From: Acanthaster planci
Lineage: Eukaryota; Echinodermata; Asteroidea; Valvatida; Acanthasteridae
Reading direction: 5' to 3'
DNA length: 64,000 bases
NCBI RefSeq assembly: GCF_001949145.1
Contig: NW_019091418.1
Location: 2,664,851-2,728,850, forward strand
Both the position numbers and the translations under genes were made by a program. How positions within the stretch are numbered: position 1 is the stretch's first letter; each line of letters opens with the position of its first letter. Below are positions 30,001-42,000 of the stretch, piece by piece. The notes under the pieces are model-generated. The model saw only the letters and a program-made list of their open reading frames with translations. It did no database searches and was not told the DNA's origin.

Positions 30001-33000
30001 GTGCATCAGACTAAAGACTTCAGCTCATTACGTGACAAAAAAATCACATGCTTTTTAAGATTAAATTGTTATGGTGTATTGTGTCTCAGATTATTTCTGA
30101 GATAACAAAGAGTCTGAAACACACAGTTCAAAAGACAGTTCCTCTCAAACAGTACTGTAAAACGACTATACATGTATAATCTACAATTATAGCAGGGGCT
30201 GGTATGGCCTCTGACCTCAAGTAACTACCCCCCTCCCCATAGGTGGCAAAGTCAAAGGTCAGACTGACACCAGAATGTTACTCCCACTGTGGGTCAAGTG
30301 TCCCCAATAAAGCCCATGTTTCCCTTTTCATTTTCACATGAAAATTGTTTGCGTGCATCCTTTGCCCCTGCGAGAGTAAAACATGAAGATTTTTTATCGG
30401 TCCACTTGAAGTTTACATGATCAGTACAGGAGCACTACCACTATACATTCTCTTGGACAATTTGATTTTCTTTTTGTGGTGAGTCTCTTTGAAAATGATG
30501 TATCCTACTCACACAAACACAGAGGAGGAATGAGAAGACAGCACAGCTGATGAGTTCGACGATGATGACAATAGGCCAAGGAATCCCCAAGAAATCTGTT
30601 CCATGGAGAGCCACTTGAACACTCTCAGGTAACTGAAACAAACAAAGAGATGCGCTTGTACTGTCTGGTTGAAGCAATGCATCAGAGATGTACATACATA
30701 TATCACAACATGTGAATTATAGATGGCTCACTTTTACTTAAGCGACTCAAAAGAAAAAAACAGGAAGAAGTAATTGTCATGGCACCGCTGTTTTGATCGG
30801 TAACTATGGGTAGTTGGGGCTAGGCAATTATTCTGTGATCTATGATCTGCATTGTTACTTTTGAATAGTACTAGAACACTGAAGTTGGTTTGAAAGTTCC
30901 CCATTAACCACACCAGTGATAAGTCTTGACTTCAGACCTTATTTATCTATGGATGAACAATTTTGACTAATCCAAATCCTGTCTGAATGAGAATGATAGG
31001 ACATAACTGGGCACTGTAGGGTTTAAAGTTTGCAGCCAAAAGTTTGACACATCCAATGATGAGCATATACTTTGTTCAATGAATATATATTTTTGTCTTT
31101 ATAGTGGGAATTGATTCAATTAAATATTAAAATATAAAAAACTGACAGAATGACTCGGGGCATTGTTATGTCAATTTCAGAAACTCACTTGATTGTTACT
31201 GATTATGAATGGAACGTACCATTTCCATTAATGGTTGCAGGGAGGTATTGACAGCCAACAGTAACAGTTTCATCATGTTGAAGCCAGCGGTTGACCAGTC
31301 CTCCAACGTACTATTCATGGTCGGTACTCCAGTTTCAGCCAGTGACTCCTCGTCTTCTAAACTCAATGGCACCTGCTAAGATCACAATATGAAACACACT
31401 GAAATGACTGCCACATTAAAGCATGTTCCCTATCTCTACCGCAATTTAATGTGGAATACAATTTGGTGCAATGCACATGTACAGGTATGTCAAAAAATGG
31501 AACACTAAGCTGATTATAAATGCTTGGCTCAAAATGTTCCATTCAACAGATATACCATGCAACAATCAGGAAATCAATAAGCTAAAAATAAATGTTAACC
31601 ACAGGGCCCACTGATAGGGCCAAGCAACATGTAGAGTAATTGGGAGCAGTAAAGTATGAGACATCACACTAAAATCCTCTACATATTAACAAAATAGAAG
31701 GTCTGCTTTCATTGCATAGGTGTAAATGTATCTGGAATATTCTCTAGGGTCTTTCAACTGAACCCAAATAGCAAGTGGAATAAGTTCTTGATTTATGCTA
31801 CAGACTATTCATCTGACCTTTGAGTGTATTGTGTTAGTGTGTGATGTCTTGTAACCACAAAAACAAACAGACAAACAGACGAACAAAAATAGCTTGAACT
31901 TTGCCTAGTTAGAAGTATCAAAGTCTAGTACAACCAGGAATCAATCACATGGTTGTGGGAGAGGATAAGATTCAGTATTTGCTTATTTTGACGTTCCTTC
32001 TCTACACCATCTATCACACTAATGAGCAACAAACCAAATAGATTTCAAATAACACACAAATGCATGTACAGCTGCCAATATAATGCACCTGTTCAATGTC
32101 AGTACATATATGTGACATGCAAGCATTAGTACATAGATGTACATGTACATGTTCATGTATGTACGTGTACTAAATACCGGTATCAACTTACATGTACAGA
32201 AGTTTCCTCATTGAGAGTCAAAGTTATCACAATTGACCATGAATAGAAGCCTTTAAATAATTATTACAATAATAGAATAAAAAGAAATAATGGCTGCTCG
32301 AGATTATCACGATTAGAAGCCATCTGTACAAACTCCTACTTTAATTCCAAAAAACCCCACAGATCTCATGGCTCAATCTTCCAATTATTTCTTCATAATT
32401 TACAAATACCTGGACATGTACCTGGTCCATATCTTTGCATAGAGCTGATTTGTGTTGGATACAAACCACACTGGGTACGCCAAGATGATATGAATAAGAC
32501 AGTTTGACTTGATGAATGAGGCCGGCAAACAAGGCTGTTCCACATGTGATATCTATAGTACTGGGCATTAGTATGCATACTACATGTGCATACTAGTGCT
32601 ATCCATGCATCTGATCCTGTACATCACATCATGCCTTGAACGGGTGAATCCATTTCTATCAGGGGGGTGGTTTTTTACCCAACTGATTCTCCTCTCTTAG
32701 TTCCAGTTTGGTTTCTTACAGTTTTTATACAGTTTCTTTTGTGACTAAAACAAAGTGTTTAAAAAATTCATACAATTTTTGCTGCATATGGTTCGCTGAT
32801 TATGGCAATGGTGTTTAAGAAATCTTAAATATATACTGGTACATATATTTCTGGGGGAAGGGTGAGTGCAAACCTGGCAGATTTAATGCGACCTTGAATT
32901 TTTTGAATGACAGGATTTTGACAGGATATGGAATGAAAGTCATATTTCTACTGCTCCTCAATGACTGTACCAATCATAACAGTGAACTCTACAGTAGCTA

Positions 33001-36000
33001 GCACGGGTCCGACTGATATTTCTACTACTGTACAAACCATATCTTGCATGGAGGATTTTCCGTAACCTTGAATTAATCACAGCATACATGTACATGTAGT
33101 ACTGTATGCAGCCTAGTATATATAGTAGCATTGCAGAGGCCAACCATGGTCCAAACCAGAGATCACAAGTCACCCAACAACAATGTAGACTTCTAGTCCT
33201 GAGGTAACTGGCACAGGTGGTGGAACAGTTTTCAAATTGGAGGGGGGGAGACAGTTGTTAAACCATCAGGCATCGACCATTAATAGCTTGATCCATTGAG
33301 CTCCACCCACTTATAGGACCTGCAGAAAGTGGAGGGTGGGAGCCCACTGGTCCCCCCCTGCCTCAGCCACCAGTAACAGGCATCCATTGCACTATACACA
33401 TTTCATGTATCAGTGCTGTGTAATTAGGACGCTCCAGTACTTTTAGATTCATGTTATTCTTTCCAAAAGGACTCTGTACACATAACGGTACATGTATTTC
33501 TATTTGTTTGAGTGTTATCATTTACATGTACGTGCATGAAATTAGATTTGATATTTTGATCCAGAAGCTCTAGGGTAACAGTTCCCAGATACATGGATAC
33601 AAACATATCCTGGATTTCACTAAAACATAAATAGTTTCCCGATTCTCCCATTGGGAATGGAGAAATTCAATCCAATTGGAGTTGGAGAAATGAAAATATG
33701 AAAAACAACTTTGCCACAACAAAAAACCTGGGCCACAACTTGCAGGGTTACATTTAATCTTAACACCCCCGGAGCCTTAGAAATTTGAATGAATTTGACT
33801 GATTGAGCTACTGGGCTCAGACAACTTTAAAATGTTTGATGTCCAATGAAGCACCGCTTTAATGCACACTGTTGAAATAATGAAGATTCAGGGAAATTCT
33901 CAGGGTTAACAGGAAGTAGATCACTTGATTTGGCACCTCGGTTCAAAACTAAGCTTCCATGAATTTATATAACTCTTGACCTGATGACATGGTACATTAA
34001 TTAAGACAATTAAATATGGGCAGAAGAAGTTTACGAGGAACAAAGCAAATACAAAATATATCTTACCCTTCTGTTGAACCTGTTGGGGACTTCTCTGACA
34101 TCCTCACTCCCAGAAGACCCAACCTCAATCCCAGGATGCACATTAGAAGTACCACCTTGAAACGTCATCCCTTCATCTGTTGGTATATGACCCTGTTGAT
34201 GATCATTACCAGAAGCACTAGGGTCTGCTAGATTGGATGCTGCAGGGGGTGATGGTAGGCTTTCCATGTTGTCCATCTCTTTGAGGTTTGGGATCATGGT
34301 GGCTGGTGGCTCTAGGATGTCATGGGATACATTTGGCACAGTGCTTGTCTCTTGAAGAATACTGTTAGGATCTAGATTACTGTTATGATCATTCCCACTA
34401 CCATCAGGTATTGGATCAAAACCATTCAGCATTTCTTTGATCTCTGGGTCCAAATCTACTATCTCGGCTGGCTCTTGTGAGAAAAACTCACTGTTAAGGA
34501 CAATTTGCCCAGTTTCTTGATTAAGTCCCTCCTGGTTATTTCCAGCATTCCTTGGTTCTACTTCATCCTTTTGCCCATCTTTTGTCTCCATTACAGGCGG
34601 ACCTTCATGTCTGGTAACTACTCCTTGCATCTTGTCAAATTCATCTTGCATTTGACCAGCTTCACTTGTTTGTTTGCCAGGTCCAGGGATGTGCTCTTCT
34701 GTTTGTGGTTCTTCCAATACCTCAAGTCCATCCTCATGTACTTGTGCTGGGAGATTTGATTCCTTGTTCTGATTTGTCCCAGGTGGTAATTCTTTTTCAG
34801 GCTGTGTTCTTTCATTACCAAGAGGTGTTTCTTCCCATCCATTTAAAGTTTGCTGGTTTGAAGGAACTGGTTCTGTATTTTGCTGTGTGTGGTCAACTCC
34901 TTGGTTTGGAGAAACTGGTTCTATATTTTGCTGTGAGTGGTCAACTCCTTGGTTTGGAGAAACCGGTTCTATATTTTGCTGTGTGTGATCAATTTCTTGG
35001 TTTGGAGGAGCCGGTTCTACATTTTGCTGTGCGTGATCAAGTTCTTGGTTTGGAGTAACTGGTTCTATATTTTGCTGTGTGTGATCAATTTCTTGGTTTG
35101 GAGGAGCCGGTTCTATATTTTGCTGAGCATGATCAACTTCTTGGTTTGGAGGAACTGGTTCTACATTTTGTTGTCCGTGATTAACTTCTTGCTTTGGAGG
35201 AACTAGTTCCTTAGTCTGTTGGTCCTGGTTCTTGGTTTCTGATGTAGCCTCTTCTTGGCTTGTATTCTGGGTTTTATCAATATCTTGTGCTCTTTTCTCT
35301 TGCTCTTGTCTTGCTTCCTCTCCTTGAATCTGTTGCCCTGGTGAATCTTGTACATTTTCATCACTTGGATTTCCACTTTGTTGAATGAGCTTGGCGGGAT
35401 CATTTTCTCCTTGGTTTGCTACTGCTTCCTTGACCTCAGCTTCTTTCCTTCCATCCCGTTCTGAGTCTCCATCTACCGGGGGTGCACCTTGTGGCAGGAG
35501 CTTTGCAGGATCGTATTCATCATGACCAGGTGCATCTATTTTCAATGCAGGTTCTTCCTTAAAATTACCATCCAAGCCTAAGTCTGCTGGACCTTCCTCC
35601 ATTAGAAGGAGCTTTGCCGGATCGCTTACATCTTTCTTTGGTGTTTCTTTCATTACATGTTCCCAACTTGAACTATCTTTCAAGACTTCATCTGATGATG
35701 TTTCCTCTTTCACTGAGCGCTCTCCAGGTTTTGCATCTTGGGTGAGGGCTTCTGTATTTCTGTCTGCTTCGCCACCTTCTTGTTTTGTTCCTTCTGGTTG
35801 ATCATCTGAGAGTGGTTGATTCTCAGCTTGCAGCAGCTGTTCCCGATACTTGAACTGGTACTCGTCTTTCATCAGACCTAGTCTCGTCTGTTGGGATTCC
35901 AGGTACTTCATGAGTTCAACCAAGGCTGCATCATGGTCACTAATGAATTGAGGAAGCTCCAACAGCCTATCCCAGTAATCCTGGACTTTTCTTGGGTCCA

Positions 36001-39000
36001 GATCCGGATCAGAAGGGAGTACAATCTCTTTCTTTGCTGGATTGTCATTTGTTGGTTGATTACCTGTTTGTGATTGCAATTCATCATCTTTATTAGCTAC
36101 ATGTGCACTTTGTGTTGCTGTTTTTGTCGCTTTGTTAATATTCATTGTTCCTTTTCTCATCAGTTTTTTTACGACACTATCCATTGATACACCGCCCTGG
36201 CCATTTCTTCTCAATTTCATGAAATCTGCCGCCTCGTCAATCAATTTTTGGTGTTGCTGTGCTATGTCATTATGATCCAAATTACTGCCTGGCCCACCAG
36301 GCACCACTCGCCATTTCTCTGTAGCCTCTTCCGGATTTTGGTTGGGTTCAACTTGACCAGTAGACTTTGTTGGGTTTAAGCTCACACTGGGCATGTTACT
36401 TGTGGGATTCAGGGACTCTTCCTGTGGAGGAACAGGAGGGGGAGAGGTTGAAGTGGGTGTGATGGGCACAGCTGCATCTTGAGAGACTGGTGTAGGCTCA
36501 AGATCTGAAAGGTGAAGGGTTGTGCCATCAATGACGTGGACATTTGGCTTTAAATCAGCTCTATCATTTTGCTGGTTGGTTACTGATTGCTCTACATTAT
36601 CAGTCTTTTTGTTGTTTCCATCTATCGATTCTGGGTTTTTGCTGTCGTCATGGTGATGCCTGTTGTCAGTTTGTTGATCACCATCTGGGAATTCAAAAAT
36701 TTGGTCGCAAACTTTCATTCAGTAAAATGACAATTTGGCCAATTATAACACATCACATCTAATCATAGAAATCATTTCTTAATTTTTAAAAATGCTTTTG
36801 ACACCAGTTTAACACAAATAAATATTTCTTTGCCTCAAAATACATTGCATAAAAACACTCATAAATTTAAATGTCACTGGTAAAATGAGGAAGGTGCAGC
36901 GTCTGGATCAAACCAACATTATTTTAGAGAAAAATTTCCCAACATTAATTTTTATGTACATGTACCGTACGCTGTGTTATGAATATGATATTGTAGCATG
37001 AATGAATCCAGACCTTGAAGCTGACATTTGACTTTACCTGACTTGGTGTCTACAGTGTCTACAGTACGTGGTGACTGTTGCTTTGCAGGATCTATTGAAA
37101 ACAAGAATTATAGAAAGACAAGTTTACTGAGACATCTTAGGAAATGACCAAGCAATGCACTTTAACTACGTCATGTAAACAGAGAGTGGCTCATAACTGT
37201 TCATGATTCTCAAATCTGTAATTCAAACTTCTGTCAGAGTTTGTTGCTAAAAAACTTCCAACTGAAAAATAAAACAGAACTCATGAGTAGTGGTATTGTA
37301 AAGTGCACGGTCATATGCACACCTTGTTTCATACTCTCTAGCACTTTTGTACAAGAAAATGTTATCAACTTTTGATTACAAATCATGCAAACATTATTTC
37401 ATGCAAGGTATCAAGCTGTTGGGAGCACAGGAGATATCCTCAAAGTGTTTCATTCTCAGATTGCCACTGTAAAGCCGATGCCTATCTTGGGAAAGCTCAT
37501 GCAGAAAAAATTCTCCTTGCAAAATCAGGCTACCAATCAAGAGATCACGAGATGTAAGTACGTTAACTGTGTGAGCCTGAACCTTGGCTGGTTCCTGCTC
37601 AGTGTTTGAATCTGCTTTGACAGTTCCATGATATCAGAAACATTGCCTGAATACTCAAACCTATCCATGTGCACTTCAATGTAGCAAGTTGGAAAACACA
37701 AGGACTAGCCTCTGATGGGAACATGTACAATGTACATGGAATTCACACATGGATCATGCGGGTATGTAACAGCTTGCATGTTGGTTCAGTGGCAAACTTG
37801 CAGACATACATTTGATTGGTGTTCATCTCATGAAACACTGAAGTACCCCAGGGTAAAGGGTTTTAAACCATCCAGATTAATGCAGCATGCAGGGTGAGTG
37901 TTCAAGTAAATATGTTGTAACTGTATCATGCAACGTCTGGGAATTCCAATGCATATTCGTTATAAAGAATGAGATGGTTCGTGTTCATGACAGACATGCT
38001 TTATTCATGCAATTAAAATGCAGTCTGAGTTGTATGATGAGAATACTGAAGTCAGTGAATTTCTGTCAGTTTTCATGCAGCTGCATTCAGACTTTCTACT
38101 TGAAGAAATTATATGTAAATTATGATGTGCTTAAAAGGAAATAAACTCATGGACCTTTTGGATATTATTTTGCAAACTGAACTCTGAAGTAAAAACAACA
38201 GAAAACAGAAAAAAGAAAAATTGATCTTGCCGGGAAGTGCAATGCTTAACTCTGAAGACATATATACATGTACATGCATTGAAGAAAACAGAAAGTCTGC
38301 TGAAACTAGAATCCCCAATTCCCAAACACACACGACAACACTGTTGTTTTTTTTTTTTTCAAAAACCAAACAAAAAATAACTGGTAAAAACAGGAAGGCA
38401 TTCATCTAATTCAAGATTTATCTTTGATTCCTGATGATACACTGACAATGTGTTCAATGTGTACTCAAAGTAACATTCCAATTAAAGAAATACTGGTATG
38501 TATGTAGCCAAGAAAGAAATAGAAAGATAGCAACTGAAAACAGTTGTTGGTCTCTAAGCCGACTATTCAAACACCTGATGTATTTGCTGATTGTTAACGA
38601 CAGAGTATTACTGAAGCTTACAGAATATCACCAACTGTGCCAAAAAAGTTCCAACCTCCACCATCTTTCTACTACACAGCTTACATGCCTTTAACTACCC
38701 TGCTTACGGGATACAACATACAGCAATAAATCAAGCACAACCTTTAATGAAGTCAGTTCCAGATGGTCCAACATCCTTTGCAAGGCTCTGTGACACTGGG
38801 GTAAATACCTCACCCAGGGGTTTGTGGGAAAGACCCAGGTCAATGGGAGGGTCACCATGAGGGCAAAGGTCATTAGGAAGATAGTCCAAGAGAAGGGCAG
38901 GTTTTGGATGAGGGCAGGTGACTGATTTAAGGGATACACAAGGGGAAGTTGGGGTTGTCTTAGATGGAACAGTGGGTATGGAGGTAGTTGATGTCTTTTG

Positions 39001-42000
39001 AGTAAATGCCTCAAAAGAAGAGCGTGACTTTGGTTGTTGTCTGTTCTGTTTAGGTCTACACATCTGCTCATGTGTAGTTGCACTCCAGTAAGGTCCAGTA
39101 AAATGAGCTGTTTCACATTTCTGTTGATTCTTTTGGAATGCTGAAGCCATGGGGAGTTTGGTATCATTCTCTGCTGTGATGCTCATTAAGGTTGGCAGGC
39201 TGAGGCGAATGCTGTTGTCCAGTTTGTGACTGGTACAGATCTGTGTTTTGAAGGCAGTGCCATCAAGTATCATGGCAACAGGATGTCTCGTTATCTTCTC
39301 ACCGATGTGAACATCTCTTGAACATACGGCAGGAAAAGAGACTGGAGTTTTCTCAGTCAAAGAGTCACGTGGCACTCCAGTTCGGTTTGATAATGCACTG
39401 CACGTTGGCAGCTTCTTGGGCAAAAACTGAAGGAATGGTGGAGTATTTCTTGAACTCCTTATTATGCAGACAGATGGATGTGAGTATTTGCTACTGGCCT
39501 CTTGTTGATAAGGAGTGCTCCCAAAGATACTGCTTGCATTTTCTGGAATCCACAGCTTGGTTCTACAAAACCTGTCGGTGGACTTGGTAGAATGCTGTTT
39601 GATCATCTGAATGAATGGGAGCCTTGAAAATCTATTTGGGTGTCCCGAATCACTGGTCTTGGTTGAAGTTGTCTCTGAGGCAAACATTTTTTTCTGGGTT
39701 TTTGCTGGACATATTTTTGGTTTGGGTACCTTCTCCACAAGCAGTAAAGGATACAGCCTTCCAATCCAGCAACTTCCTCCATCATCAATGAAAAGGGCTT
39801 TTCTGGATACTTCTGAGCTAAGCTTCTTCCTGATGTTGCAGGTCTTTAAATGTTTCACCTGAAACAAGAACCTTTCAGCTGCAAAACATTGTTTCTTCTG
39901 GCCAATTTTCTGGCCACCAGTTTGGGATTTTGAAGACAGAGAACACATCGATGACATGGGCTTGGATGCAGGATGTATATGCTTCAGGAAGGGATGAACT
40001 TGACGAAGCCAGGATTTAGAATGAGAATGATGTCTCGGTCTGGATAGAGTAGTCAGTTCACTAAAGGTCTTGACTTGACATTTCCCACTCTTTGACTTGA
40101 GGAAGGTATATCTTTCATGCAGATCACATCTCAAATTTCCCCCCAAAATCGTTATTTGCTTCGGTGCATCATCTGAAACTAATGGTTTCTCAACGGAGGA
40201 TGACAAATCAAGCTTGTCTTGTCTGCAGATGCTGTTTTGAACTTTCAAGAAGGAGTATCTGTCACTCAGTCTGCACTTGGAAGTCTTACTGTCCCTTCTC
40301 ATTTCACTGGATTTCCTTCTGATGGGTAAGCCTTTGGCTTCAGAAATGTTTGCTGAATTTTTTTCTTTCATTCTACCTGAACAAGTCTTCACATTTAGGA
40401 AGGGGAATCCTCTATATAGTGGGCATTTTAAGACATTTGGCACGGTTACTTTAGTCTTGTTCCCTGATTTGTTAGAGACGTGCTTTCTAATTTTACAAGT
40501 CCACGCTCGTTGTATAAAAAAAGGATATCCCCTGGAAATCCAACATCTTGATGCTCCTGTCAATCTTTTGGATCTAAGCGACATCTGAGTGGCTTCAGTG
40601 AGCTGCCTTGCCTTACAACAGAGATCTTTGCTAAGGAAGGGACATGTTCTTGATTTCTGGCATTTGTTGCTTCTGTATCTGGACAGGTCCATTTCAGGGT
40701 TCAGGTTATCTGTACAGTGGTGTTTCCTCCTGGAACTTTCTATGACCCATTTCAGGAATGGGTAACGTCTATCCAGTCTGCATCTTGAAGCTCTGGCAAT
40801 ACCCTTGATTGCTGGAGACAATATCAGATCCAACATCCCCCATGCCCTGACTGGGCATGTGGGATGTTGTTGACTTTTCATAAATGGACCGACTTCAGCT
40901 GGACATCTAGAAGTTGACGGAATTGAGACTTTGGATTGATCAACTCTAGAAGACCTACCTTCAACTCTAGCTGTGCATGTAACTTCTCTCATAGTCATAA
41001 ACAGAAAAGCACGATATGACCTGCATTTCTGTTTTACCTTCCTTATCTGTTGAGTTGTTGATGCCCTCCAATTCTTGCAAAATGAGTTTTCTTCTTTCCA
41101 AAGTTGGCTCCCAAGTGCTCGGCATTTAGCATTTGATTTCTGTAGACTATTGTTTTTTGCAGATGCAGAACCCTGGGTTGACACTTTGTAGGATGTCACT
41201 TTAGATACTTCTTTCCGGTAACCAATGAAGGAGAAATACTGAGAAAGTTTACACTGCTTAGGCCCTCTTAAGTCTTTCTTACTTTCTGTTGAATTTCCAG
41301 GAAGACCACCTTTTGCCACAATACACTCTGTTGAAATAAAGGACCCTCTGTAGCTTGAAAGCCAATTGTGGTAATCTCCTAATACACATTTCTTGCCTTG
41401 TTTCATTTTCAGTTTGGGAGTTGAAATTCTCTCCGGCAGGCACTGAGGTATCACATTTCTGTTCATGTGCAATAGCCAAGGATGGTAATCATCTTGCTTG
41501 CACTCCCCAATGTTGCCAGTTTTAAATGGTAAGTGGGAATTCTCTTTCACAGAACAGAACGGCTGAGATCTGCGTGGGCTTTTAAGCCATGCATGGTAGT
41601 CTTGAAGCAGACACATACTTCCTTTCTTCTTAGTTGACAGCATTATAGACTTCCTGAGTGAGCACATTAGAATGGACCTTCTGTTTGTGTGTGACAACCA
41701 TAGATAATGGTCATGTAATTGGCACTTTCTATTAACTGTCCTTGCAGTTGGTGTATGAGAATATTTGTTGGCACTGAGACACTGCTGAACATTTCTCAGA
41801 CTTTTCAGCCAAGTGTAGTGGTCTTGCAGTTCACATTTTCTACCCATCCTCATAGTTTGCTGTGCATGGAATTCTACCAGAAAACACTTCTGTAAGGGCT
41901 GTCTTTTTGTATAAGAGAGCCATCCATGGTAGTCATNNNNNNNNNNNNNNNNNNNNNNNNNNNNNNNNNNNNNNNNNNNNNNNNNNNNNNNNNNNNNNNN

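Noticed and set aside
34859-35194. CRISPR-like direct repeats
   Set aside because: Evenly spaced coding repeats without unique spacers in an animal gene; not a CRISPR array.
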